Assembly (NCBI GenBank): GCA_001302245.1
Contig: LGYU01000007.1
Span: forward strand, 171,146-235,145
Source of the DNA: Chitinophagaceae bacterium PMP191F
Lineage (GTDB): Bacteria > Bacteroidota > Bacteroidia > Chitinophagales > Chitinophagaceae
Reading direction: 5' to 3'
Length of the DNA: 64,000 bases
Shown: one piece after another, positions 35,507-44,438 of the stretch
How the letters are laid out: every line of letters begins with the position of its first letter
Position numbering within the stretch: position 1 is the stretch's first letter
Notes under the pieces: model-generated
Told to the model about the DNA's origin: nothing
What the model saw: only the letters and a program-made list of their open reading frames with translations
Databases searched by the model: none
Translations under genes and position numbers: made by a program

Positions 35507-36004
35507 ATGATCACTACAACTAAAAAATCCTTAAAGGTCGGTAAGTATGTAGGCACTGCCCATGTTGATACTGTAATCGGTAATTATAAAAAAGAAAGGT
35601 GGGTTCATAACTCAGAACGCATCGGTAAAGAAGATTCTTTGAGTGCATGGTACAGTGTGGAAGAACTGGAAGAGTTCATTGCAAAAATTAAAGATCACGG
35701 AGCTGATGGCATCAAGTTGTACTTTGCCGCTTACTCTGCTGATTATGCAGAAAAACCTGAATATGCAAATCGTCAGACAGTTGTACTGGTAGCTACCAAG
35801 CACAATGAAACACCCGCCGGTGCAGCTAACAGGGATATTTACATCCACACAGAAGAAGGCTCACAGATTCTTGCTTACAATGCAGGTTCTCTGTGCCCGC
35901 CCAATTGCGGTACACATTGGCCTCCTCCCACAGGAGAAGAAGGTGTTGGTGGTATTGGCATCACCATCGTTGATCGTGGTGAAAAAGGCATGACTATTAT
36001 TTAA
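35507..36004 (+). CDS. Uncharacterised 165-residue protein
   Basis: A soluble protein with no signal peptide or membrane segment. The middle has a regular alpha/beta pattern (SAWYSVEELEEFIAKIKDHGADGIKLYFAAYSADY, RQTVVLVATKHNE, NRDIYIHTEEGSQILAYNAGSLCPPNCG), and the C-terminus carries two Cys in CPPNCGTHWPPP followed by a Gly-rich end. I have a faint recollection of similar unnamed proteins in Bacteroidota. The gene stands alone, with a structured leader and a strong terminator, suggesting independent regulation and good expression. Function unknown; no fold assigned. Confidence 0.8.
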   Translation: MITTTKKSLKVGKYVGTAHVDTVIGNYKKERWVHNSERIGKEDSLSAWYSVEELEEFIAKIKDHGADGIKLYFAAYSADYAEKPEYANRQTVVLVATKHNETPAGAANRDIYIHTEEGSQILAYNAGSLCPPNCGTHWPPPTGEEGVGGIGITIVDRGEKGMTII

Positions 36005-36025
36005 TTCTGCGCTTTTTCATATTAT

Positions 36026-36059
36026 AAAAGCACCGTATGTTGAATACGGTGCTTTTTTT
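36026..36059 (+). terminator. Strong terminator after the 165-aa gene
   Basis: AAAAGCACCGTAT pairs with ATACGGTGCTTTT in a perfect 13-bp stem with a 5-base loop and a T run. Confidence 0.93.
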
Positions 36060-36101
36060 ATTATTATTGTTCAAAATAATAATAAAGATTACATTGTTGG
36101 T

Positions 36102-36752
36102 ATGACACAGATGTCTCTGCACATAATTGTGATTTCTATCAGCATGCTGGCCTCGCTGACCCTGTATTTTCAAAAGAACACTCCTTTTTACCTGAAAACA
36201 TTCCCGGTATTCCTGATAATAATGATTGGCGTGGAATTGACAGGTTTATGGCTCACCAAAAACCGTATAACAAATGCGTGGCTTTTCAATTGGTTTACCA
36301 CAGTTGAATTTGTGTATTACCTGTATATCCTGCGGTGTATTATAGTAAGTGCAAAGGTCAAAAAGCTTATAGGTATCCTGATGGTACTTTATCCGGTCGT
36401 TGTTTTTTTTAATATTTACTTTGTATTGCGACACACGCAATTTCATACGGTTACTTATTCTATTGGCTGCCTGCTGGTTGCTGCAATATGTGTTTATTAC
36501 TTTTTTGAATTATTCCAGTTATCAAAATCAACAACGCTTGTGCGTGAGCCCGCTTTCTGGATTTGTTCAGGGCTATTGTTTTTCTATTGTTGCAGTTTTC
36601 CCCTGTTTGGAATGTGGAACCTGCTTAACAGCGTGTCTAATGTTATCATAAGGAACATTGACTACATATTGAAGTTTTTAAATACACTTTTGTATTCCAT
36701 GTTTACCATCGGTTTCCTGTGCAGATTACGGGTAAAGAAACCCGGATCATGA
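36102..36752 (+). CDS. Multi-pass membrane protein of unknown function
   Basis: A 216-residue integral membrane protein with six or seven helices covering nearly the whole chain (about residues 5-22, 28-50, 62-84, 88-106, 113-134, 147-170 and 190-210). No enzymatic motif is visible. It starts with ATG at 36102; a second ATG three codons later is also possible. The histidine kinase gene begins about 100 bases downstream on the same strand. Because that kinase has only one membrane helix and no obvious sensing domain, this protein may act as its sensor, but this is inference from context. Confidence 0.7.
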   Translation: MTQMSLHIIVISISMLASLTLYFQKNTPFYLKTFPVFLIIMIGVELTGLWLTKNRITNAWLFNWFTTVEFVYYLYILRCIIVSAKVKKLIGILMVLYPVVVFFNIYFVLRHTQFHTVTYSIGCLLVAAICVYYFFELFQLSKSTTLVREPAFWICSGLLFFYCCSFPLFGMWNLLNSVSNVIIRNIDYILKFLNTLLYSMFTIGFLCRLRVKKPGS

Positions 36753-36854
36753 CTATTTAGGACAGTTTACTGCCAGAATCCTTCTTTTTACAGGTGTTTA
36801 CTTAAAAATTTATAGATTTACTTCCAACGGATGTAAGCCCGTTTTTTACACCTT

Positions 36855-37667
36855 ATGCCAAACAGTAACCAGGGGCAGGAAATTTATATTATCATCCTTA
36901 TGGGGGGTGCGCTGGCGCTTGTACTGGTAGGCTTTATTGTAACCATGCTCTTCAAATACCAGCAACGTCGCTACCGGCAGGAACAGGAGTTGCTACGTAT
37001 GAAAGATCAGTATGAACGGGAAGCATTGCGCTCACAACTGGAGATACAGGAAAATACTTTTAAGAATATCGGCCAGGAACTACATGATAATATCGGGCAG
37101 ATGCTATCAGTGGTTAAACTATCACTGGCCATTTTACCGGTGCCCAAAGATCATGCTGCTTATGAACCGATTGTAAGTGCACGCCAGATGCTGAACAAGG
37201 CCATGATGGACCTGGCAGATCTAACCAAAAGTTTGCATACCGAACGTATCGCGCATATTGGTTTACTGGAGGCACTGCGTTTTGAGCTGGAAACCCTTGC
37301 CAAAGCAGGTTTGCTGGAAGTTGAATTTCACCTGGAAGGAGCGGAAAGGCTTTTTGATGAACAGAAATCTATTTTCCTGTTCCGTATTTTCCAGGAAATA
37401 CTTAACAACATTCTAAAACATTCAAGGGCTACACGCATTAATATGTTGCTGAAGTACGGTGATGATAATAGTTTTACAATGCAGATTGCTGACAATGGAG
37501 TTGGTTTTAATGTCAACGAAAAGAAAAACTCCGTATCATCTTCGTCTGGTGTTGGATTAAAGAGTATATTCAACAGGGCAAAACTGATTGGTGCTGAAAT
37601 TGAAATGGTTAGCGAGGTAGGAAAGGGCACTACAGTTACCATTGAACTACCATTACTGGAAAAATAA
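36855..37667 (+). CDS. Sensor histidine kinase, HisKA_3 (NarL/LiaS-like)
   Basis: A 270-residue kinase. One membrane helix (IIILMGGALALVLVGFIVTMLF, ~residues 10-33) is followed by a coiled coil (~35-70), the HisKA_3 dimerisation box with the phosphorylated His at ~77 (GQELHDNIGQMLSVVKLSL), and the HATPase domain with EILNNILKHSRATRI (N box), IADNGVGFN (G1) and GVGLKSIFNRAKLIGAEIE (G2). No extracytoplasmic sensor domain is present, so it must sense through the membrane segment or a partner. The LuxR-type regulator gene follows 17 bases downstream and is the likely cognate partner. Confidence 0.94.
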   Translation: MPNSNQGQEIYIIILMGGALALVLVGFIVTMLFKYQQRRYRQEQELLRMKDQYEREALRSQLEIQENTFKNIGQELHDNIGQMLSVVKLSLAILPVPKDHAAYEPIVSARQMLNKAMMDLADLTKSLHTERIAHIGLLEALRFELETLAKAGLLEVEFHLEGAERLFDEQKSIFLFRIFQEILNNILKHSRATRINMLLKYGDDNSFTMQIADNGVGFNVNEKKNSVSSSSGVGLKSIFNRAKLIGAEIEMVSEVGKGTTVTIELPLLEK

Positions 37668-37684
37668 ACGGGAGATAAACTTAC

Positions 37685-38341
37685 ATGGCTGCAGGCAAAA
37701 AAATACAGGTGGCAGTAGCAGATGATCATAAGCTGTTGCGAAAGGCTTTGGCTCAACTGATCAACTCATTTGATGGATATGCTGTATTGTTTGAAGCAGA
37801 TAATGGTCACGAGATCAAGAACCAGCTGACCAAACATGTTATTCCCGATATTATTCTGCTGGATGTGAACATGCCGGATATGGATGGGTATGAAACCGCC
37901 AAGTGGATCTATAAAAACTATCCGCAGGTAAAAGTACTGGCATTGTCTATGTTCAGTGATGAAAGCACTATTATACGTATGTTGCGGTTGGGTGCCAAAG
38001 GCTATATTATGAAAAATACAGAGCCCGAAGAGCTTAAGGAAGCACTGGATTCTGTAATGCAAAAAGACTTCTATCTTTCTGAATATATTTCCGGTAAGAT
38101 CATCAGCGGATTGCACAGGGATATTGATATGCCCGAACAACCGGTATCGCTGAGCGAGAAGGAAACAGAATTCCTTAAATGGGTATGTTCTGAACTGACC
38201 TATAAGGATATAGCGGCCAAAATGTTTGTAAGCCCGCGTACAGTAGATGATTACCGTAATTCTTTGTTTGAAAAGCTGAAAGTGAAAACCCGTGTGGGAC
38301 TTGTAATGTATGCAATCCGCAATGGCCTGGCAGATGCCTGA
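37685..38341 (+). CDS. NarL/FixJ-family response regulator
   Basis: A 218-residue DNA-binding response regulator. The receiver domain has the acidic pair in VAVADDHKLLRKAL and the phospho-acceptor Asp at ~60 (ILLDVNMPDMDG), the conserved Ser/Thr in LALSMFSDE and Lys in GAKGYIMKN. The C-terminal LuxR HTH (LSEKETEFLKWVCSELTYKDIAAKMFVSPRTVDDYRNSLFEKL, ~155-198) is complete. It pairs with the kinase just upstream. Targets cannot be inferred from the window. Confidence 0.95.
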   Translation: MAAGKKIQVAVADDHKLLRKALAQLINSFDGYAVLFEADNGHEIKNQLTKHVIPDIILLDVNMPDMDGYETAKWIYKNYPQVKVLALSMFSDESTIIRMLRLGAKGYIMKNTEPEELKEALDSVMQKDFYLSEYISGKIISGLHRDIDMPEQPVSLSEKETEFLKWVCSELTYKDIAAKMFVSPRTVDDYRNSLFEKLKVKTRVGLVMYAIRNGLADA

Positions 38342-38348
38342 CAAATGA

Positions 38349-39056
38349 TCACTTCTTTACCGGAATTTCAGATAACAGTATAATTGCTTCATTGGACAGG
38401 GCTTCCAGTTCTGCCTTTTCCAGTTCCCATAATGCCAGCCCGTCTTTAGGGTGCAACAACCTGTATTGTACTTCAAACGCTCCCTGTATCACAAATACAA
38501 ACAACGTATTGGAGGAGTCAGATAGACGATATTCTATCTCGGCCCTTCCATCGAAACAGCCGATGAAATGTTTTGGTGCAGACGTATGACCAATATGTGC
38601 CGGTAATTCAATCAATGTGTTTTTATGTAATTGAATTTCGAAAGTAAATAACTGTGGTGCTGTATGGGCTGTAGCATTACTGCGGAACCACCATTGTAAA
38701 AAATTCACCAGTTCATCTTCATACGGATTACTGATGGTGATGGTAGCGGTGGCCGGTAATGACAATTGAACACATTGTCCTGCCTCTGCTTCACCTGTAT
38801 GTCCTTTACTGGTTTGCCAGGTAACAGTGCCCACTACAGGCAGCAATAATATATCTGAATCTTCCTCTGTAGTGATACTGACGCTTTTTTTACCAGCCAG
38901 TGTATCATCGTTCAGTAAATACAGCGGACCTACCGGTGTTTTATGTTCGTGCCGGTACTGTCCGAAGTTGAACGTATGATAACTTCTGAACCAATCCAGT
39001 TCAAGATGTCCCCGTTCTTCGGACAGGAATATTTTACTTTTGGATTGTGGTATCAT
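38349..39056 (-). CDS. Degenerate pirin/cupin-like protein
   Basis: A 235-residue protein. The start resembles pirins of the YhhW type (SEERGHLELDWFRSYHTFNFGQY) and the layout suggests two cupin domains, but the metal-binding HxHxxE pattern of the N-terminal cupin is missing (KKSVSITTEEDSDILLLPVVG in its place). Enzymatic quercetinase-type activity is therefore unlikely. It overlaps the upstream gene by 23 bases, suggesting translational coupling, and converges on the response regulator with a 7-base gap. It may be a sensor or structural cupin; function unknown. Confidence 0.72.
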   Translation of the reverse strand: MIPQSKSKIFLSEERGHLELDWFRSYHTFNFGQYRHEHKTPVGPLYLLNDDTLAGKKSVSITTEEDSDILLLPVVGTVTWQTSKGHTGEAEAGQCVQLSLPATATITISNPYEDELVNFLQWWFRSNATAHTAPQLFTFEIQLHKNTLIELPAHIGHTSAPKHFIGCFDGRAEIEYRLSDSSNTLFVFVIQGAFEVQYRLLHPKDGLALWELEKAELEALSNEAIILLSEIPVKK

Positions 39057-39570
39057 TAACAGGTTGTTGAGCGGTTTTTAATGAATAGATACTTACAAAA
39101 GACGGCAGTGTAAAAAGCTCGGTCAGTATTTCATCGTTTTCCGTATTTCCGGGAACAGATAACAGCAGCTGGTTGCTGATGGTGCTATGCCATACCAGCG
39201 GATCACTGAAAAAATTAACAGCTACCTGGTGCCTGCTTTTATCTTTTATACTGGAATTGATGATCTCAAAACGGAAATTGCTGAATGGCAGAAATAACCG
39301 TCCAAGATTGTTGGTAAGATCGGGGATCTTGCTGCCCAGTTGCTGCAGGTAACCTACTACAGCAGCACTTACCTGGAAATGCAACTTTTCAGCAGCTGGC
39401 ACCTGTGACAGTATTTCACTGAAGGTATTATACTTTTTCTCCTGGTTGTACAGTTGTGATTGTAACAGGAATTCAGTGTAAGAATCATCAAACACCATTT
39501 TATCCCAGGGCCTGCTAGCGCTGGCGTCAATTATTTTCCGGTAACACAACCTGATGGTGGTTTGCTGCAT
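39034..39570 (-). CDS. Unknown protein coupled to the pirin-like gene
   Basis: A 178-residue soluble protein started at the ATG at 39570; a TTG at 39609 would add 13 residues. The sequence (MQQTTIRLCYRKIIDASASRPWDKMVFDDSYTEFLL...) matches no family I recognise. It contains a helical middle (FSEILSQVPAAEKLHFQVSAAVVGYLQQLG) and a beta-rich second half. Its end overlaps the start of the degenerate pirin gene by 23 bases, so the two are probably co-translated and work together. Confidence 0.65.
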   Translation of the reverse strand: MQQTTIRLCYRKIIDASASRPWDKMVFDDSYTEFLLQSQLYNQEKKYNTFSEILSQVPAAEKLHFQVSAAVVGYLQQLGSKIPDLTNNLGRLFLPFSNFRFEIINSSIKDKSRHQVAVNFFSDPLVWHSTISNQLLLSVPGNTENDEILTELFTLPSFVSIYSLKTAQQPVNDTTIQK

Positions 39571-39636
39571 ATCTGTAAGAATAAATAAGACATTGGGAGA
39601 GATACCCAATGCCTTACAGGAATGAAAAAGTTATTT

Positions 39637-40380
39637 TCAGGCAGATACGTTAATGGTATGTGTAAGGGTATAACCTGCGGAGATGCTGCCAGTTACAGTA
39701 CCGATCTCTGCTCCTGTTGTATCATCACTGAATACATTGTCCGATGCATTGTAAGTATAACCTGTCATGCCTTTTGTATAGCCATACGGCTGACCCGCAG
39801 TACCATTTACAGTGGTTACTGCACTGCTGCTGCCTTCAGGAAATGCTATTTGTGTTACCAGCAAAGATGTGCCGGATGAGTTATAGATATGTACGTGTAC
39901 GTGTGTTGCACGTCCGGAATACCAGCCGGGAAAAATTGATGTAAACTTTACCAGGCCATCGGCATCGGTGGTTTGTCTACCTCTTAAAAAATGCACGGCG
40001 GTATAGTTGGTAGATTGCATGCTGGTGCCGCCATATTCTGAATAATTGCCGTCTTTATCACAATGCCATACATCTACCAGCGCTCCTGACAATGGATTAC
40101 AACTGTTGTTCTTGTTTTTGATGTAAATGCTCATGGCAAAAGCCACACCCGTACGATCGCTCGTAATGTCGCTTCTTACCAGTGATGAAGGTGTTTTGGT
40201 AGGAAATGGTCCTTCTGTTTCTGCAGGCGTTACAGTACAGGTACCAGAACTGCTGCCGGAACCACTTCCCGAACCGCTGCTGTTGTCAGAGCCAGAAGTC
40301 TCTTTTTTGCAGGCAAGTGGTACAATAGCTACCATTCCCAAAGCTGCCAGTCCGTTCTTTAAAAAATGTTTTCTTTCCAT
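39637..40380 (-). CDS. Intradiol ring-cleavage dioxygenase-like lipoprotein
   Basis: A 247-residue exported protein. The N-terminus MERKHFLKNGLAALGMVAIVPLAC has a twin-arginine-like start (weak, RK) and a lipobox with Cys near residue 24. A Gly/Ser linker (GSGSGSGSSSG) leads to the intradiol dioxygenase fold: TEGPFPT, GALVDVWHCDKDGNYSEY (~105), TTDADGLVKFTSIFPGWYSGRATHVHVHIY (~137-167). Candidate iron ligands are the tyrosines in NYTAVHFLRG and PGWY and the two histidines of HVHVHIY. It would cleave catechol-like rings non-haem-iron dependently, but the exported location suggests an atypical substrate. Confidence 0.88.
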   Translation of the reverse strand: MERKHFLKNGLAALGMVAIVPLACKKETSGSDNSSGSGSGSGSSSGTCTVTPAETEGPFPTKTPSSLVRSDITSDRTGVAFAMSIYIKNKNNSCNPLSGALVDVWHCDKDGNYSEYGGTSMQSTNYTAVHFLRGRQTTDADGLVKFTSIFPGWYSGRATHVHVHIYNSSGTSLLVTQIAFPEGSSSAVTTVNGTAGQPYGYTKGMTGYTYNASDNVFSDDTTGAEIGTVTGSISAGYTLTHTINVSA

Positions 40381-40555
40381 ACGAAAAAAATTAAAGGTGG
40401 TTTATACATGTGGCACCTGATAATATTTCAACATAAAGGTTGGGAAATAAAAAATCCTGGCGATCAATATACCGGTGAAACCGATGTATGTGCCGGTAAA
40501 GCCTTGTGTGTGGATGTTTGCAGGGAATTAAGCGATGGTGAGTATACGCAATACA

Positions 40556-40588
40556 ACACCATGCTATACTATAGGCATAGCATGGTGT
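40556..40588. repeat. 12-bp perfect inverted repeat
   Basis: ACACCATGCTAT (40556-40567) and ATAGCATGGTGT (40577-40588) around a 9-base loop. It lies 60 bases after the DinB stop and may end that transcript, but neither strand has a T run. Confidence 0.6.
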
Positions 40589-40647
40589 CAAGTTCGTTAA
40601 CAATTATACGATGAAATTTAAATAATCGTTGGGGAGAATCGTTTTGC

Positions 40648-41133
40648 TTACCAGGAACCTTCTATCAGTTTTTTAATATAGGTTATCTGTCCCAGGTGAT
40701 AGATATGGTGTTCTATCAAACCATTGAGTAATACATTGAAGTTGTATTCCCTGAAATCTACTTGCTCGTTCAGCAGGCTGTCATCTTTGGTTTCCAGTAT
40801 TTCAATAATACCATTGTTGGTCAGCCAGAAAGCTTTCATGCCGTTTTCCCAGGTATGTATTGCCGGATCAATAGCGCGCCAGTCCATCTGTTCAAAATGA
40901 TGCAGGTCCATATTCTGATCTTTTTCCAGCCTTTTCAATGTAAACTCACTCCAGGTGATCATGTGATACAGTAACTCAATCAGTGAATGTGCATTGTCAT
41001 TGTTTCCCGGTTTCTGATACGCAATAGCAGGATGTATTTCTTCCAGTATTGCAAACACGGATTTACCATACCATGGATTACCTTCCAGTACTTCCTGCAG
41101 ATGTTGTATGATACTCTGTATTGCCTGATTCAT
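40648..41133 (-). CDS. DinB family protein
   Basis: A 161-residue four-helix-bundle protein of the DinB/YfiT superfamily, started at the ATG at 41133 (MNQAIQSIIQHLQEVLEGNPWYGKSV); longer in-frame extensions are not conserved-looking. Candidate metal-binding histidines are in LIELLYHMITWSEFTL (~residue 52), near the middle, and in LNGLIEHHIYHLGQITYIKKL (~140-152), the typical C-terminal DinB helix. Members act as thiol-dependent metalloenzymes or have unknown roles. Expressed as a single gene between carB and the dioxygenase. Confidence 0.88.
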   Translation of the reverse strand: MNQAIQSIIQHLQEVLEGNPWYGKSVFAILEEIHPAIAYQKPGNNDNAHSLIELLYHMITWSEFTLKRLEKDQNMDLHHFEQMDWRAIDPAIHTWENGMKAFWLTNNGIIEILETKDDSLLNEQVDFREYNFNVLLNGLIEHHIYHLGQITYIKKLIEGSW

Positions 41134-41256
41134 ATAGATCCGGTTTGTACGATGATAAAAATAATAATAAAAAAGCAGTGCCATCCAACGTAAATAATTA
41201 TCTGCATTACATGACCTTACTGGTATAGCGCTGCATACTAAGTAATCCGCTTTATT

Positions 41257-41292
41257 AAAAAACAAAACCCTGCAGTGTCGGCTGCAGGGTTT
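41257..41292 (-). terminator. Terminator of carB
   Basis: AAACCCTGCAG (41265-41275) pairs with CTGCAGGGTTT (41282-41292); the minus strand then runs into TTGTTTTTT. It starts 24 bases after the carB stop. Confidence 0.88.
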
Positions 41293-41315
41293 GTGTATAT
41301 TGTTACAATAACATA

Positions 41316-44138
41316 TTACTTGCTCAGGTACATGCTTCTGTCTTTGTACAACTGACGGAAGTAAGGATCGCGCAGGTCTTTAATGAAACGGATCGCTTCT
41401 CCGGTTGATTTCATTTCAGGACCGAGCTCCTTGTTTACACCAGGGAATTTTTCAAAGCTGAACACGGGTTCTTTGATAGCATATCCTTTCAAACGTTTTA
41501 CCACTTTCATGTCTTTCAGCTTCAGTTCACCCAGCATTACTTTGGTAGCAATGTTCAGGTAGGGGATCTGGTATGCTTTGGCAATGAAAGGTGTAGTACG
41601 TGATGCGCGTGGGTTGGCCTCAATTACATACACTTTACCATCTTTAATTGCAAACTGTATGTTGATAAGCCCGCGGATATTCAGTTTGAATGCAATTTTA
41701 CGTGCATATTCTTCCATGGTCTCTACAACCAGTGGTGACAGGTTGAATTGTGGCAGTACCGCGTTGCTGTCTCCGCTATGGATACCCGCCGGTTCAATAT
41801 GTTCCATCACACCCATTACGTGGAAGCTTTCACCATCACAGATACCGTCGATCTCTGCTTCCTGGCAGCGATCCAGGAAGTGGTCGATCAGGATCTTATT
41901 GCCGGGAATATGTTTCAGCAGGCTTACTACTGCTTTTTCTACTTCATCATCATTGATCACGATACGCATTCTTTGTCCGCCCAGTACATAGCTGGGGCGT
42001 ACCAATACCGGGTAACCTACTTTGTTGGCTACTTCCAGTGCTTCGTCTACAGTGTAGGCCGTACCATAGTCAGGATAAGGAATACCCAGTTCTTTCAGCA
42101 TGTCGCTGAAACGACCCCGGTCTTCTGCAATATCCATATTGTCGAAAGAGGTTCCGATGATCTTGATGCCTTTTTCGTTCAGGCGCTCAGCCAGTTTCAG
42201 GGCTGTTTGTCCACCCAGCTGTACAATTACACCATATGGTTTTTCCAGTTCAATGATCTCCCACAGGTGTTCCCAGAAAATGGGTTCAAAGTACAGTTTG
42301 TCGGCCATGTCGAAATCGGTAGAAACTGTTTCAGGGTTACAGTTCACCATGATGGCTTCGTAACCTTGCTCTTTCAGCGCCAGTAATCCGTGTACACAGC
42401 AATAGTCGAATTCAATACCCTGACCGATGCGGTTGGGACCTGAACCCAGTACGATCACTTTCTTTCTATCGCTTATCTTACTTTCATTGGTATTACCATT
42501 TTCAAAAGAAGAGTAGAAATAAGGTGTTTTTGCTTCAAATTCGGCACTACACGTGTCTACCATTTTATATACCCTGGTAATACCCGCTGCCTTACGCATT
42601 TCGTAGATCTTTTCGTCGGTGCCGTCCTGCATGATGAGAGAGAGCTGCTGGTCGCTGAAGCCCATGAATTTGGCTTCTTTCAGCAGGTCAACAGGTAGGG
42701 TGTTGAGCTTGTATTTTGACACCTCTTTTTCCATGTCAACGATCTTCCTGATCTCATTTACAAACCAACGGTCGATGCCGGTAGCTTTGGAAATAGTGCC
42801 TACAGAGATACCTAGTAACAGGGCATCTTTAATACGGAAAATGCGATCCCATTTCGGAATCTTAATGTACTCCAGTAATTCTTCAGCGTGCATCTGGCTT
42901 TTGCCATAATAGCCCAGTCCAACAGCGTTGTTCTCAAGGCTCTGACAGGCTTTCTGCAGTGCTTCGGTAAAGCTTCTGCCAATGGCCATCACCTCTCCTA
43001 CACTTTTCATCTGTAAGCCCAGTGTGTCGTTGGCTCCTTTGAATTTATCGAAGTTCCAGCGCGGCATTTTTACAATTACGTAATCCAGCGCCGGTTCAAA
43101 ATATGCGGAAGTTGTTTTGGTGATCTGGTTCTTCAGTTCATCCAGTGTATAACCGATAGCGAGTTTGGCAGCGATCTTTGCAATGGGGTAACCAGTTGCT
43201 TTGGACGCCAGCGCAGATGAACGGCTTACACGTGGATTAATTTCTACAGAAATCAATTCTTCAGTAGCGGGGTTCAGGGCAAACTGTACGTTACAACCCC
43301 CAGCAAAATTACCCAGGCTGCGCATCATCAGGATGGCTTTGTTACGCATTTCCTGGAAAGCGGTATCGCTCAGGGTCATGGCGGGAGCTACAGTAATAGA
43401 GTCGCCGGTATGTACACCCATCGGGTCCAGGTTTTCTACCGTACAGATGATGGCTACGTTGTCATTTTTATCGCGCAGCAGTTCCAGCTCGTATTCTTTC
43501 CAGCCCAGTACAGCTTTTTCAACCAGTACTTCATGAATAGGGGATGCTTTCAGACCTCTGTCCAGCGCGGCTTCCAGCTCGCTTTTGTCATGAACAAAGC
43601 CGCCGCCGGTTCCACCCAGGGTGAAAGAAGGACGGATTACCAGCGGGAAACCAATGGCCTGGGCAAATTCTTTTCCCTCCAGCAGCGAGTTGGCTACTCT
43701 GGAAGGTGCTACCGGCATGTTGATCTTTACCATCAACTGACGGAATTTTTCGCGGTCTTCAGCGGTATCAATAGCTTCCACGTCAACACCAATCATGCGC
43801 ACGTTGTATTTTTCCCAAACACCCAGTTCGTTGGCTTCTTTTGCCAGGTTCAGGGCTGTCTGGCCTCCCATGGTAGGCAGCACTGCGTCAATCTGGTTCT
43901 CTTCCAGTATTTGTTCAATACTCTCTACTGTCAGTGGCAGTAAATACACCCTGTCAGCCATCATGGGGTCTGTCATAATGGTAGCAGGGTTGCTGTTAAT
44001 AAGAATTACTTTGATACCTTCTTCCCGTAAACTGCGTGCAGCCTGTGAGCCGGAATAGTCAAATTCGCAGGCCTGTCCGATAATAATAGGGCCTGAACCG
44101 ATAATCAGCACTGACTTGATAGAGGAGTCTTTTGGCAT
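41316..44138 (-). CDS. carB: Carbamoyl-phosphate synthase large subunit lacking the MGS-like domain
   Basis: Makes carbamoyl phosphate for pyrimidine and arginine synthesis, using ammonia from the CarA glutaminase. The 940-residue protein started at the ATG at 44138 ([30 protein letters not shown]) has both ATP-grasp halves, each with its preATP-grasp motif (the second: [21 protein letters not shown], ~560-580). It stops soon after the second ATP-grasp domain ([18 protein letters not shown]) and so lacks the ~130-residue C-terminal MGS-like domain that in E. coli binds UMP, IMP and ornithine. Such short forms are, as far as I recall, common in Bacteroidota. carA is not in the window. Confidence 0.95.
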   Translation of the reverse strand: MPKDSSIKSVLIIGSGPIIIGQACEFDYSGSQAARSLREEGIKVILINSNPATIMTDPMMADRVYLLPLTVESIEQILEENQIDAVLPTMGGQTALNLAKEANELGVWEKYNVRMIGVDVEAIDTAEDREKFRQLMVKINMPVAPSRVANSLLEGKEFAQAIGFPLVIRPSFTLGGTGGGFVHDKSELEAALDRGLKASPIHEVLVEKAVLGWKEYELELLRDKNDNVAIICTVENLDPMGVHTGDSITVAPAMTLSDTAFQEMRNKAILMMRSLGNFAGGCNVQFALNPATEELISVEINPRVSRSSALASKATGYPIAKIAAKLAIGYTLDELKNQITKTTSAYFEPALDYVIVKMPRWNFDKFKGANDTLGLQMKSVGEVMAIGRSFTEALQKACQSLENNAVGLGYYGKSQMHAEELLEYIKIPKWDRIFRIKDALLLGISVGTISKATGIDRWFVNEIRKIVDMEKEVSKYKLNTLPVDLLKEAKFMGFSDQQLSLIMQDGTDEKIYEMRKAAGITRVYKMVDTCSAEFEAKTPYFYSSFENGNTNESKISDRKKVIVLGSGPNRIGQGIEFDYCCVHGLLALKEQGYEAIMVNCNPETVSTDFDMADKLYFEPIFWEHLWEIIELEKPYGVIVQLGGQTALKLAERLNEKGIKIIGTSFDNMDIAEDRGRFSDMLKELGIPYPDYGTAYTVDEALEVANKVGYPVLVRPSYVLGGQRMRIVINDDEVEKAVVSLLKHIPGNKILIDHFLDRCQEAEIDGICDGESFHVMGVMEHIEPAGIHSGDSNAVLPQFNLSPLVVETMEEYARKIAFKLNIRGLINIQFAIKDGKVYVIEANPRASRTTPFIAKAYQIPYLNIATKVMLGELKLKDMKVVKRLKGYAIKEPVFSFEKFPGVNKELGPEMKSTGEAIRFIKDLRDPYFRQLYKDRSMYLSK

Positions 44139-44247
44139 TTTTGTTTGAACAGTTTTTTTGTAAATAAAACCTGAAACCTTTATCCAGCCTGCGTCGGCAA
44201 GATTCACGAAACGTTTCCAGAAGCCGTTTCAGACGAGATAAATTGCG

Positions 44248-44255
44248 CAAAAGTA
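44248..44255 (-). promoter_or_regulatory. Promoter -7 element for carB
   Basis: Minus-strand TACTTTTG followed by CGCAA, matching TAnnTTTG and nearly identical to the element before gyrB (TACTTTTGCGC). Start of transcription near 44241, leader of about 100 bases. No clear -33 element. Confidence 0.5.
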
Positions 44256-44308
44256 AGGCAGCAGCAGGAATTTTGAAGATTATTTTTCCGCTGCAGGAGA
44301 TATCAGTC

Positions 44309-44422
44309 AAAAAAAGACCTGTCAGACATACTTGCCGGATCACATTGCATCATTGTACCGGAACATCTGACAGGTCGGAGTTTATGGAAACCTGTCAGAA
44401 GCATTATTGCATCTGGCAGGTT
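44309..44422 (-). repeat. Two tandem hairpins sharing the same arms
   Basis: First: GACCTGTCAGA (44316-44326) with TCTGACAGGTC (44366-44376). Second: AACCTGTCAGA (44389-44399) with TCTGGCAGGTT (44412-44422). The outer G-C pair of the first is A-T in the second, so both stay paired. On the minus strand the first hairpin runs into seven T, so together they form the 3' end of the pirin transcript and probably its terminator. Confidence 0.7.
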
Positions 44423-44438
44423 GCTGTAAAAATCTCCA

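Noticed and set aside
39637..40380. Aromatic-degradation operon around the intradiol dioxygenase
   Set aside because: No other catabolic gene (muconate cycloisomerase, hydrolase, regulator) is nearby; the protein is an exported lipoprotein and stands alone.
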